NCBI RefSeq assembly: GCF_002355595.1
Contig: NZ_AP017422.1
Location: 372,001 to 436,000, forward strand
Source: Filimonas lacunae
GTDB lineage: Bacteria > Bacteroidota > Bacteroidia > Chitinophagales > Chitinophagaceae
DNA length: 64,000 bases
Direction of reading: 5' to 3'
Below the pieces are notes generated by a model that searched no databases, was not told the DNA's origin, and was given only the letters and a program-made list of their open reading frames with translations. This document shows, one piece after another, positions 53,837-62,630 of the stretch. The position numbers and the translations under genes are program-made. Within the stretch, counting starts at the first letter, position 1. Every line of letters starts with the position of its first letter.

Positions 53837-54568
53837 ATGTTTACAGGAATTGTTTTGGTAAAAGGTGCTGCTGCGTTGAATGCGGATGGCTTTGTAAAAG
53901 ACTTTACAGAATGGTCGGCCGCTGCCATGAAAGAACTGGTGCGCGACACCAATACTTTATTATTGAACATAGAAGGCGCTACGGTGGCCATTTCTGCTGT
54001 TAACACCCCGGTAGATGCCAAAGAAATCAACGCTGCGGGTCGTAATGCTTACCAGTGGCCTAACGTGGTGCAGCAGGCGCAGAAGCATCAAAGCCAGCTG
54101 GTGATTGCCATATCAGAAGAAGAAGCTGATGCGTTGAAACATTATATGATACTGACCGAAGTGGCTGCTTCCTTGCTGCGTACTTCCGAAGGGACGGTGG
54201 TATACATGCCCGGGCAATCGTTGCTGATACCCAAAGCCTATTACCTGGAAGAAGCGGAAAGTATGGATGAATATTATTATCCATTGCATTTATGGCTGAC
54301 TTTTGGCCGGCAGCAGGATGAAAAAGGTAATTCAGGATATACCAGCGGTTTAAAAGAGTTTGGTAAAATGGAGCTGGAAATAAACGATGCTACTGCCAGC
54401 CCCGAAGCCATCACTTCTGTTCTGTTTAACATAGCCCACTATATACTGGAAAACGATGTTATGTTTGCCAGTGGCGATACCTGCAGCTTATCGGAAACCG
54501 AAGAGGTGGCAATTCAATGCTCACCCGGTAAGCTGGTAAAAGGCATCACCTGCAAGCTGTTATTATAA
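53837..54568 (+). CDS. DUF4261 domain protein
   Basis: The cytoplasmic product is 243 aa from the ATG at 53837; the frame is open from a GTG at 53822. The sequence fits DUF4261: an N-terminal half with LLLNIEGATVAISAVNTPVDAKEI and NVVQQAQKHQSQLVIAIS, then SEGTVVYMPGQSLLIPKAYYLEEA, YPLHLWLTFGRQQDEKGNSGYTSGLKEFGKMELEI and a C-terminal DUF4261 core. The function is unknown; relatives often lie near SUKH/immunity genes. It overlaps the convergent gene end by 6 nt. Confidence 0.8.
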   Translation: MFTGIVLVKGAAALNADGFVKDFTEWSAAAMKELVRDTNTLLLNIEGATVAISAVNTPVDAKEINAAGRNAYQWPNVVQQAQKHQSQLVIAISEEEADALKHYMILTEVAASLLRTSEGTVVYMPGQSLLIPKAYYLEEAESMDEYYYPLHLWLTFGRQQDEKGNSGYTSGLKEFGKMELEINDATASPEAITSVLFNIAHYILENDVMFASGDTCSLSETEEVAIQCSPGKLVKGITCKLLL

Positions 54569-55795
54569 GCCGGCTTCTTTTAACCAGAAGCCGATATTGT
54601 GTACATGGCCTGTTTGTATATTCCAGGTGTAGCGCACTGCATCGGCATTGTTTACTACATATACTTCCCATTCATTGGCCGATAGTTTGGTGGCATAAGC
54701 GGCAGAGGAATACATGGCATTGGCCTGTAACCGGTTAATGATTTTTTTAGTATCCATTTCCATATACAGATTGGCGGCATTGCTCAATACAGACGCCCAT
54801 TGTTTAGGATGATAGGCTATGTTGTTGTAATAAGCCGTGTCTGCATTGTTCAGCAGGTTGTCTTTTTCGGTGATCACCTGCTTAAAACCCTGTAAAGAAG
54901 GCTTGCCTTTATCCAGTGTTTGCAACTGCTGTTCACGCACCTGTACAATCAGCTGCTTGTTTTGTGTATTGAATTGTTGTACCAGTTCCCGGCGTTTATA
55001 TTGCAGTTCGGTATAGCTGGCTTTGGCGTCAGTGTCGGCAGCGTAGCTGTTCCATAACATTTGTGTAATACGCGCGGTTAACTGCTGTTTTTCGGTGGTG
55101 GGCTGTGTAATAGATTCCGGCCATTGAAGGGCATGGTATGCGGGATCGTTATAGCGGGTATGGGCTATTTCCGAAATCATACCATTACGCAGGTTAAAGC
55201 GAAAGCGCACGGCAAAAGCGTGATCCGCCACATATACTATCCTATCGCTGTCCGAAGCGGGGGCGGCATATACCAGGGAGCCGTATAGTTCCCGCTGGCG
55301 GTAAATACGTTGCACTTCTTCTATTGTTAAATTATTCTCCGAAGTGATATAGGGCATCACCATGTTCACCGTAAGCTGTGCGGGACTGAAAAGATCAAAC
55401 GCCCGCAAAAAAACAATGGACATCAGGTGCATATCGTCTTTGCTCTCCTCCTGGGGTAAAGCAGATTTTTCCCAGGTGAGCTTTTGCAGGGCGGTAGGAG
55501 GTACAGCGTATTGTTTCACTTCTTCGCTGCGTATTGCTGCATAATCATTACCGTTTTCGGCCAGGTATTGCGAGTAGGCTATATAAAACGGATGCTTTTT
55601 ATACAATTGTATGCGGGAGGGGGAAGCGGTGTCGGGAATGCTGTCCATTGCTTGTTGCAGGTTATCCCACTGCGACTGATGTGCAGCCATAAAGGCATCT
55701 GCTTTTTCGGTCAGCGCTTTTTCTGTATCCGTTTGGGAGCAGGCAGGGAGCACAATGCCCAGTAATACGGCGGTAAAAAGAATAGCTTTTATCAT
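54563..55795 (-). CDS. lipoprotein of unknown function
   Basis: The 410-aa protein has a lipobox (LLGIVLPACSQTD). The mature part is mostly alpha-helical with an EKADAFMAAHQSQWDNLQQAMDSI start, a coiled-coil-like middle (YKRRELVQQFNTQNKQLIVQVREQQLQ) and two similar beta elements near residues 190-215 and at the end (DHAFAVRFRFNLRNGMISEI and NNADAVRYTWNIQTGHVHNI). These could be an internal duplication. I recognise no family. Confidence 0.75.
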   Translation of the reverse strand: MIKAILFTAVLLGIVLPACSQTDTEKALTEKADAFMAAHQSQWDNLQQAMDSIPDTASPSRIQLYKKHPFYIAYSQYLAENGNDYAAIRSEEVKQYAVPPTALQKLTWEKSALPQEESKDDMHLMSIVFLRAFDLFSPAQLTVNMVMPYITSENNLTIEEVQRIYRQRELYGSLVYAAPASDSDRIVYVADHAFAVRFRFNLRNGMISEIAHTRYNDPAYHALQWPESITQPTTEKQQLTARITQMLWNSYAADTDAKASYTELQYKRRELVQQFNTQNKQLIVQVREQQLQTLDKGKPSLQGFKQVITEKDNLLNNADTAYYNNIAYHPKQWASVLSNAANLYMEMDTKKIINRLQANAMYSSAAYATKLSANEWEVYVVNNADAVRYTWNIQTGHVHNIGFWLKEAGL

Positions 55796-55866
55796 AGGAA
55801 TAATGACGGTTTATAAAGGTTTACCAATAATAGCTGTTCGGGTTATTGCGGCAGCCATCCTTTGCA

Positions 55867-55892
55867 GACAAAAAAAGGGCCAGAAGGCCCTT
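55867..55892 (-). terminator. terminator of the second FtsX/MacB permease gene
   Basis: On the minus strand a 7-bp stem (AAGGGCC with GGCCCTT) is followed by seven T. It lies about 70 nt beyond the stop of the permease gene. Confidence 0.8.
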
Positions 55893-55959
55893 GATGTTGT
55901 TGGTGATATAGCAGCAAATGTTAATTAGGTGTGTTTTTTTGGGGATGCCTGGTGTGCGG

Positions 55960-58356
55960 CTAACGCCCCTCATTGTTTTTTAAACTGTTTACGGGATTGG
56001 CTAAAGCGGCCCGGCACGATTGCACACTTACAGTAATAAAAGCAATGGCAATGGCCGAAATGCCGGCTATGGCAAAAATGCTCCAATCAATACTGGCATG
56101 ATAGGCAAAGTCGTTCAGCCATTTGCTCATCGCGTACCAGGCCAATGGCACTGCAATAAGCAGGGATAGCAACACCAGCATAATAAATTCACCGGTAAGC
56201 AGTTGAATAATACTGGCTAAACTGGCGCCCAATACTTTACGAATACCAATCTCTTTTGTTTTTACTTGTGCCGAGTAAGTGGCCAGTCCCAGCAAACCCA
56301 GGCATGAAAGAATAATAGTAATGATGGCAAACAAACGCGAGAGGCCGCCTACTTTTTGTTCGGCATTATAAAGCCTGTTAAAATCTTCATCCATAAAATG
56401 AAAATTAAAGGGTACCTGGCTATTGTATTGCTTCCATATTTTTTCGGCTGCGGCTATGGCTTGCGGGGCCTGGGCGTTGTTGGTTTTAATAGCCAGCTGC
56501 CAGAAAGCAGAGGGCTGGCAGGTAAATACCAGCGGCTCTATTTGTTTGCGCATAGAAGTGTAATGAAAATCTTTTACCACACCGGTAATAGTGCCTTTTA
56601 CTTTTCGTATGCGCAGGGGTTTGCCCACGGCATCTTTCATGTTCATGGCCCGTGCAGCGGCTTCGTTGATAATGAAATGGGTGGAGTCGGCAACCGCTCC
56701 GGTAAAATTGCTACCCTGGGCCATTTGCATATGAAAGAAGGGGATGGTGGTTTCGTCAATATTCACCGGGTGAATATACAGGGTACTATTGGCGGGTTTG
56801 CCCTCCCACTCGTTATCGCCTGTCCAGCCTTCATAACTGATAAAGTCGGCATCGGTGCGGGTAACACCCAGCACACCAGGTTGCTGCAGTAGCTGAGCCT
56901 TCACTGTTTCGTAATGGGCGGGTATGTTATCGCGCATAGGAAAGCGGATAATGTTCTCTTTGTTATACCCGAGGTCCCGGCTGTAAATATAATGTAGCTG
57001 TTTACCTATTACCAGGGTGGAGATAATGAGGATAACAGACACAGAAAACTGCATCACTACCAGCGTGCGGCGGAAAGCTACATTGCCAATACCTGCTGCC
57101 AGCTTGCCTTGTAAGGCTTGTATAGGCTGAAAGGAAGAGAGGAGTAATGCAGGGTATATACCGGCGCTAACCAGGGTGCCCAGTAAAGCCGCACTAATGG
57201 TAAGCCATACCTGTTTGTTGGATAAGGATAAACTAAGTTGCTTACCTGCCAGGTTATTATACAGTGGCAACAATAAAAACATCAGCACTATGGCTAGTAG
57301 TGTGGCCAAAACAAACAACAGCGTCACCTCTGCCAGAAATTGTATAAACAGTTGCCATCTGTTGGCGCCTATTATTTTACGAAGGCTCACTTCCCGTGCA
57401 CGCAGCATGGCGCGGGCGGTGCTAAGGTTAATGTAGTTGATGCAGGCTACCAGTAGTATTAATAAGGCCACCACCGAAAAAATACGCACGGTTTTAATGC
57501 CGGCGTTATTGCCATCGGCAGTGTATAAGTGCATTTTAGCAATCGGCTGTACCAGGTAGGGTACAGGCGCATCGTCCGGCTTATTGCGTTCATGAATTTG
57601 TTGCAGCTTTTTTTCCAGTGCAGTAATATCCGTTTCAGGCTTTAGCAGCAGGTAAGTGGCAAAGTTGAAACTATGCCAGTCGGCATCCATACTGGCAATG
57701 CGGGTGGTGTTGTTGTAGCTGGTATGCCCTTCCTGGTAGGCCAGCCGGTTAAAGCGGGAAAGGGGTAATACTACATCGTAATGTATATCGGAATTACCAG
57801 GCATATCATTGATCACACCACTGACATGAAAACTTTCATTTTTACCTACAATCACCATTTTGCCTATCGGGTTTTCCTTTCCAAAATATCGGTTGGCCAC
57901 GGAGCGGCTAATGACAATAGATGCATCATCTGTAAACGGTTGCCTGGGGTTGCCTGCTATTAAAGGAAAGTCGAACACGCTAAACAGGGTAGGGTCGGCA
58001 AAAGCTACATCGTTTTCTAAAAAAGATTTGTCTTTATATATAAAAGGGGTGTTACCAACGGGCATAATACGAACAGCGTTGCGCACTTCGGGCAGCTCGT
58101 TTTTAGCAAACGTGGCAGCGGGGGCTATAATATAATTGAATAGCTGCGGTGTAGTAATGCCGCCGCCGTTAATGCTGATGCGGTATATATTGCGTTGCTG
58201 TTTATGAAAGGTATTAAAGCTGTATTCATCCTGCACCCATAGCAGTATAAACAACCCGGCCACCAGCCCGGTGGTAAGGCCGGTAATATTAATAAAAGAG
58301 TAAAATTTATTATTCCGGATGTTGCGCAGCGTGGCTATAAAGTAACTTTTAAACAT
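55960..58356 (-). CDS. FtsX/MacB-type ABC transporter permease
   Basis: The 798-aa protein has the same double-FtsX layout as the permease at 18985. It has an N-terminal helix (SFINITGLTTGLVAGLFILLW), a large periplasmic MacB core, a first FtsX domain with RAREVSLRKIIGANRWQLFIQFLAEV, a second periplasmic domain, and a second FtsX domain with VKTKEIGIRKVLGASLASIIQLL. The cognate ATPase is not nearby. It is a paralogue, not a close duplicate, of the first permease. Confidence 0.92.
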   Translation of the reverse strand: MFKSYFIATLRNIRNNKFYSFINITGLTTGLVAGLFILLWVQDEYSFNTFHKQQRNIYRISINGGGITTPQLFNYIIAPAATFAKNELPEVRNAVRIMPVGNTPFIYKDKSFLENDVAFADPTLFSVFDFPLIAGNPRQPFTDDASIVISRSVANRYFGKENPIGKMVIVGKNESFHVSGVINDMPGNSDIHYDVVLPLSRFNRLAYQEGHTSYNNTTRIASMDADWHSFNFATYLLLKPETDITALEKKLQQIHERNKPDDAPVPYLVQPIAKMHLYTADGNNAGIKTVRIFSVVALLILLVACINYINLSTARAMLRAREVSLRKIIGANRWQLFIQFLAEVTLLFVLATLLAIVLMFLLLPLYNNLAGKQLSLSLSNKQVWLTISAALLGTLVSAGIYPALLLSSFQPIQALQGKLAAGIGNVAFRRTLVVMQFSVSVILIISTLVIGKQLHYIYSRDLGYNKENIIRFPMRDNIPAHYETVKAQLLQQPGVLGVTRTDADFISYEGWTGDNEWEGKPANSTLYIHPVNIDETTIPFFHMQMAQGSNFTGAVADSTHFIINEAAARAMNMKDAVGKPLRIRKVKGTITGVVKDFHYTSMRKQIEPLVFTCQPSAFWQLAIKTNNAQAPQAIAAAEKIWKQYNSQVPFNFHFMDEDFNRLYNAEQKVGGLSRLFAIITIILSCLGLLGLATYSAQVKTKEIGIRKVLGASLASIIQLLTGEFIMLVLLSLLIAVPLAWYAMSKWLNDFAYHASIDWSIFAIAGISAIAIAFITVSVQSCRAALANPVNSLKNNEGR

Positions 58357-58480
58357 AGTAGGTGCGTTTAGCAGTGTTATGTGTTACTGTAGGATACCAA
58401 TGAATATACCAGCCTTGTAAAGTATTATTTGTCAGCAGGTTAGTGTGTGGTAATGGTTGTCTATCGTACTATTGTGTAAC

Positions 58481-58521
58481 GTTTCTGTGTTCGCTTTTGA
58501 TACAAAAACGAACACAGAAAC
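58481..58521. terminator. long hairpin downstream of the duplicated-domain membrane protein gene
   Basis: GTTTCTGTGTTCG (58481-58493) pairs perfectly with CGAACACAGAAAC (58509-58521), and the inner TTTTG/CAAAA extends the stem. It lies 6 nt beyond the minus-strand stop codon. There is no U tract, so it may act mainly as an mRNA 3' end stabiliser. Confidence 0.5.
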
Positions 58522-58527
58522 GACCTG

Positions 58528-59523
58528 TTATTTCAGCAGGCTTTCCACTTCCAGCATCAGGCGCTCAATTTTTTGCGTGTTGCGAAAGGTGGATAATAAC
58601 AGGCTTTTGGTTTTGTCAGATCCTGCTTCTTTCTGGAAATAAAGTATAACATCCGTGCCCTGGTAAATGCCATTGTAGCTTTTACGTACGGTTTGAAAAT
58701 TGATGTATTGTTCAAATCCCAGCTTCATACTATTGATGCCTATGGGGCTTTTTCTTTCTACTGTGCGGGTGGTGGTGTTAAAGGTAACTGTGGTAAAAGC
58801 AGCTGCAATAACCAGCAGGCCCAGGATAACCGGCCCGAAAGTAACAAGGGCTTTGCCTATCGGGTTCAGGTCTTTTACAAAGCCAGCACCGGTGAATGCA
58901 TACATGCCTATTGCTACAAACACTAAGCCCAGCAACGCTACGCGGGCTTTGTTTATTTTTAGTTTATATAGGCCTCCTTCTTCTATGGTAAAATACTGGT
59001 AGTCGGTAATGGTGGTTGTTTGCGCTGCCGGTAAGGGATCAGCAGCGTCCAGGTAGGAGTGGATTAACGGAATTACTTCACTGCTAAAAGCCACTGCATT
59101 TTTATCGCTATCCTTGCTATAGCCGGAAGAGATAGCAGTGCCCCGGCCAAACTTATTGCTTTTGCTAAAGATGCGGTAGTTATAGCCACCTGCACTTTTG
59201 GTTACAATGTTTACGGCATGCAGCTTTTCAAAAGCAATGGATGTAACAGGAATAAAGCCCAGCCACATTTTGCGCATGGTGCTGGTGTTGCGGTTAAATT
59301 CAATGTAGGTAAAACCGCCCATAATAAACACCACCACAATCAACGCCAGAAACAGGGCAAAGGTGCCGGAGCCTATGGGGTTTTGCTGTCCAATGCCGCG
59401 GTACGCAATAAAAATGCCTGCATACACCAGTGCCAGCAGGCCGCCTAAAATAAAGAATAGTCCATTCGGGTGAATTACAATACGATCCGGTTCAATTTTC
59501 CATCGGGTCTTTGTCAGTGCCAT
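58528..59523 (-). CDS. membrane protein with internal duplication
   Basis: This 331-aa inner-membrane protein has four helices in two pairs: LFFILGGLLALVYAGIFIAY and FALFLALIVVVFIMGGF, then VALLGLVFVAIGMYAF and FGPVILGLLVIAAAF. Each pair is followed by a beta-rich part that starts alike (FTYIEFNRNTSTMRK and FTTVTFNTTTRTVERK) and contains a similar '(F/L)..I.FE....N' strand. The two halves therefore appear to be a tandem duplication of a domain with two helices plus a PH-like fold. The function is unknown. Confidence 0.78.
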   Translation of the reverse strand: MALTKTRWKIEPDRIVIHPNGLFFILGGLLALVYAGIFIAYRGIGQQNPIGSGTFALFLALIVVVFIMGGFTYIEFNRNTSTMRKMWLGFIPVTSIAFEKLHAVNIVTKSAGGYNYRIFSKSNKFGRGTAISSGYSKDSDKNAVAFSSEVIPLIHSYLDAADPLPAAQTTTITDYQYFTIEEGGLYKLKINKARVALLGLVFVAIGMYAFTGAGFVKDLNPIGKALVTFGPVILGLLVIAAAFTTVTFNTTTRTVERKSPIGINSMKLGFEQYINFQTVRKSYNGIYQGTDVILYFQKEAGSDKTKSLLLSTFRNTQKIERLMLEVESLLK

Positions 59524-59576
59524 AGATACAAATTAAAAATAAAAGATAAAGGGATATTACGTGTGTGTAATGTATG

Positions 59577-60572
59577 TTATACCAGCATAAAGGCGGCATC
59601 GGGTTCTTTGCCTTCGCCTAACAGGTATATGTTATTAAGAGTGGTTTCGGCTATTTGGGTAAGCGCTTCTTCTGTAAAAAATGCCTGGTGGCCGGTAACC
59701 AGCACATTAGGAAAGCTCATTAAACGCTGTATGGTATCATCTTCAATAATGCTGCCGGAGAGATCTTTAAAAAACAACTTTTCTTCCTGCTCATACACAT
59801 CAATGCCCAGATAGGCCAGCTTGCCTGTTTTCAGTGCCTGTATAACATCGCTGGTGTTAATAAGGCCGCCGCGGCTGGTGTTGATCAATGTAGCGCCCTG
59901 CTTCATCAACTGTAGCGATTGCTCGTTCACCAGGTGTTTGTTATCGGCACTAAGCGGGCAGTGCAGGGATATAATATCCGATTGCTGCAACACTTGTTCC
60001 AATGGGCAATATTCCACACCGGTATTACTTAATTCAGCATCCGGATACAGGTCGTAAGCAAGTACCTTGCAGCCAAAGCCCAGCATTATTTTGCAAAAGG
60101 CTTTACCTATTTTACCCGTGCCTATTACCCCCACTGTTTTATGAAACAGGTTAAAGCCCAGCAGGCCGGTTAATGAAAAGTTCTGCTCTCTTACGCGGTT
60201 ATAAGCCTTGTGCGTTTTGCGATTTAAGGTAAGTAACATCGCCACTGCATGCTCGGCCACTGCTTCGGGCGAATAAGCCGGTACACGGCACACCCGCATG
60301 CCTAGTTTTTTAGCCGTTTCCAGATGCACATTATTAAAGCCTGCGCATCGTAATGCAATTATTTTTACGCCTTTGCCAGCCAGCACTTCCAGCACTTCAG
60401 GAGTAAGCTTGTCGTTTACAAACACACATACTGCTTCGGTGCCGGCATCCACTGCATTCACTATATGCGGCCCCAGGTGGGTTTCCAGGAAATCTAATTG
60501 CAGGGAGTGGGTGTTGTGTTTGTTAAAGAATACTTTATCGTAAGGTTTGGCGGAGAAGAAAAGTATTTTCAT
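59577..60572 (-). CDS. ldhA: D-lactate dehydrogenase-type 2-hydroxyacid dehydrogenase
   Basis: The product is about 331 aa from the ATG at 60572; ATG 60584 adds four residues. The NAD-binding motif is VGVIGTGKIGKAF. The catalytic set is Arg in LINTSRGGLINT, Glu in GIDVYEQEEKLF and His in VLVTGHQAFFTEEAL. FNNVHLETAKKLGMRVCRVPAYSPEAVAEHAVAMLLTLNRK is the domain-crossing signature of the LdhA branch. It reduces pyruvate to D-lactate with NADH during fermentative or oxygen-limited growth. The symbol is by family only. Confidence 0.92.
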   Translation of the reverse strand: MKILFFSAKPYDKVFFNKHNTHSLQLDFLETHLGPHIVNAVDAGTEAVCVFVNDKLTPEVLEVLAGKGVKIIALRCAGFNNVHLETAKKLGMRVCRVPAYSPEAVAEHAVAMLLTLNRKTHKAYNRVREQNFSLTGLLGFNLFHKTVGVIGTGKIGKAFCKIMLGFGCKVLAYDLYPDAELSNTGVEYCPLEQVLQQSDIISLHCPLSADNKHLVNEQSLQLMKQGATLINTSRGGLINTSDVIQALKTGKLAYLGIDVYEQEEKLFFKDLSGSIIEDDTIQRLMSFPNVLVTGHQAFFTEEALTQIAETTLNNIYLLGEGKEPDAAFMLV

Positions 60573-60603
60573 GGATAGTAACAATTAGTGGTATTATATA
60601 TAG

Positions 60604-61410
60604 TTAGGGTTGGCTTTGCTGTTGCTGAATATAATCAGCCACATCTACCATCGGAGCTACCCAAATGTCTTTTTCGTTTTGTTGTAGAAAGTGCAGCAAC
60701 TGACTGTGTGCTGTTTTATCTACGTTGAGAGCATGCCCACCGCCAACACCATGAAACAGGAATACCAGCAAGGTATGGGTGCGCATAGCTTCTTTTACCA
60801 GGTTAATCATATACGCCGCATCGTGATTGATAATTGCGTAGCTGTTAATGTTATCCAGTTTCACTTCGTGTGGAGTAAGCAGGGCGGGGACTACACCTCT
60901 TGCGCCTGAAAACTCGCTGGCTACCTGTTGGTAAAAGGCTGTGTCGTGTATGGTGAGGTCGCCACAGGGATAGGCAAAAGTGCGGCGTGTTTTACCATCA
61001 ATGGCTTTGAGTAAGCAATTGTTGGCCCGTATTTCGTCCACAGCGCGTTGTACGGTATAAGTATACAAATTATGCTGCGGGCTAACAAAGCCGCGGCCAG
61101 GTAGCGAACCATCGCAGGGATGAAACAAGGTATGGTTGCCTAACTCGTGCCCGTTGGATGCTGCCTTACGCCATTCGGGTATGCGGTTATTAATAGCCGG
61201 CGATGCGCCTATAATGTAAAAGGTACCTTTTAGGTTTACTGAATCCAGTGCAGGTACTACATTGTCCAGGTCAATATCAATGGCATCATCGTAAGTGAGA
61301 ACTACCGCACATTTCTTATGGTTCCATAAAGTTGTTTGTTGGGCGATAACAGTTACATTAACACCTGTAAGGCATATGATAAAAAAGGGAATGACAAACT
61401 TCTGAAGCAT
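60604..61410 (-). CDS. secreted polysaccharide deacetylase (CE4 fold)
   Basis: The 268-aa protein has a signal peptide ending VTVIAQQ. NodB-homology motifs are CAVVLTYDDAIDIDLDNV (motif 1 with the catalytic Asp pair), GHELGNHTLFHPCDG (motif 2, metal His residues), RRTFAYPCGDLTIHD (motif 3) and LVFLFHGVGGG (motif 5). It removes N- or O-acetyl groups from cell-wall or extracellular glycans. It lies 32 nt upstream of ldhA on the same strand; the pairing is probably only positional. Confidence 0.9.
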   Translation of the reverse strand: MLQKFVIPFFIICLTGVNVTVIAQQTTLWNHKKCAVVLTYDDAIDIDLDNVVPALDSVNLKGTFYIIGASPAINNRIPEWRKAASNGHELGNHTLFHPCDGSLPGRGFVSPQHNLYTYTVQRAVDEIRANNCLLKAIDGKTRRTFAYPCGDLTIHDTAFYQQVASEFSGARGVVPALLTPHEVKLDNINSYAIINHDAAYMINLVKEAMRTHTLLVFLFHGVGGGHALNVDKTAHSQLLHFLQQNEKDIWVAPMVDVADYIQQQQSQP

Positions 61411-61487
61411 ATTGGATGTTTTCTGGTCTTAAAAAACAGTTGCCTGCGCGGTCAAATATAGTATAAATTTTACGTGACGGGCTATAA

Positions 61488-61519
61488 GCAAAACGGGTAC
61501 CACATTTGTGATACCCGTT
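61488..61519 (-). terminator. terminator of the DNRLRE lipoprotein gene
   Basis: On the minus strand AACGGGTA pairs with TACCCGTT, with an inner CAC/GTG helix, and TTTTGC follows. It lies 28 nt beyond the stop. Confidence 0.6.
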
Positions 61520-61546
61520 GGTTATAGTAAAGATTGGTTCAATGAT

Positions 61547-62290
61547 CTATTTCCTTTTATAGGTAAGTTCCAGTTTGGGCCTTTTGGTAGAGTCGGCATA
61601 TTCACTGCTTAAAAAGCCAATGGAGCGGTATGCTTTTTCTGTTTCCAGTTTAATGCAAAAGCCATAATTATCTCCTTCTTTCATATCCTGTATTAAGCTG
61701 GTTACATCTACGCCATTTATATCGTAGCCCCAGGTGTTGCTGGTGCCTGCCAGGGTAAGCTGGCCTACTGTGGTGGTGGTGGGCTGGTTATTCCAGGTGG
61801 CGGTGTATTCGTTCCAGGGGCTGGTTACACGTTGCAGCAGCACAGCGTTATCGCCGTAGTTGCCTTGCGGAATAGAAATAGAGGGAAAATTGGCCGGCAT
61901 GCCGTATAACGAAAGCTTTGCCGAGGTGATTTCTACACTGTCCGGAATTTTATCGAGGTTAAAACGAAGTAAAGCCCGGCCCATTACCAGGTTGCCGTTT
62001 ACTGTCCAGGTATAAATAGGTAATTCATTTAAACTGCCACCATTTGCATTATTGTTGCCGTCGTTGTTGATATAGTAATCGAGGTGCACATCATCTATAT
62101 CGGTGCTGTCGGCCTGAAAGATAAACGTTACCGGGACATTGGTGATAGAAGAATCTATGACAGAATCTATAGTAGAAGTGCTATCGTTAGGAATGCTTCT
62201 ATTTGGATTATCGGATGATTTGGAACAGGTAAAAGCGCCAAGGGTAAACGAAAAGCTGGTAAAAGCCAAAAGGAGAATACTTCCTTTCAT
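61547..62290 (-). CDS. DNRLRE domain lipoprotein
   Basis: The 247-aa protein has a lipobox-like signal (FTLGAFTCSKSSD). A Ser/Asp/Thr-rich linker follows, then one DNRLRE domain: MGRALLRFNLDKIPDSVEITSAKLSLYG, VTSPWNEYTATWNNQPTTT, DVTSLIQDMKEGDNYGFCIKL and SSEYADSTKRPKLELTY. This fold is a beta-sandwich found in surface-exposed and spore or sheath-associated proteins, thought to be adhesive or structural. It is a single gene divergent from the IPT/TIG gene. Confidence 0.87.
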   Translation of the reverse strand: MKGSILLLAFTSFSFTLGAFTCSKSSDNPNRSIPNDSTSTIDSVIDSSITNVPVTFIFQADSTDIDDVHLDYYINNDGNNNANGGSLNELPIYTWTVNGNLVMGRALLRFNLDKIPDSVEITSAKLSLYGMPANFPSISIPQGNYGDNAVLLQRVTSPWNEYTATWNNQPTTTTVGQLTLAGTSNTWGYDINGVDVTSLIQDMKEGDNYGFCIKLETEKAYRSIGFLSSEYADSTKRPKLELTYKRK

Positions 62291-62630
62291 AAAAGTGGAA
62301 TGGTTTAGAGTGTTTGGTATAGCGAAAATGTTTTTCGGCCACCAATATTACCATTTATTACCAGGATAATGGCGGCTAATTTGGCACATCTGTGCGTTTA
62401 AAACCTATCAATAAAAAAAGTGATGTTTTGCCAACGTTTTGCATGGATCACACGTAATAGAAGGAGAGGGCATGGCACACAGCAGCTAACGAAAAGAAAA
62501 AGTGGTGTAAGGTGTTAGTAATCAATTGTTTTATAGCCGGGGTGGCAAGTACGGGAATTATCATTGATCAGTTTCAGACATAATAGATACAATATCTAAA
62601 TTTTCAAACCTAAACCTAAACAAACCTTGT
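62291..62630. other. divergent intergenic region (340 bp)
   Basis: This is the promoter region for the DNRLRE gene (minus) and the IPT/TIG gene (plus). I see no RNA, strong hairpin or repeat. A short CCTAAA-type direct repeat (AAACCTAAACCTAAACAAACC) lies just before the plus-strand ATG. Confidence 0.4.
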
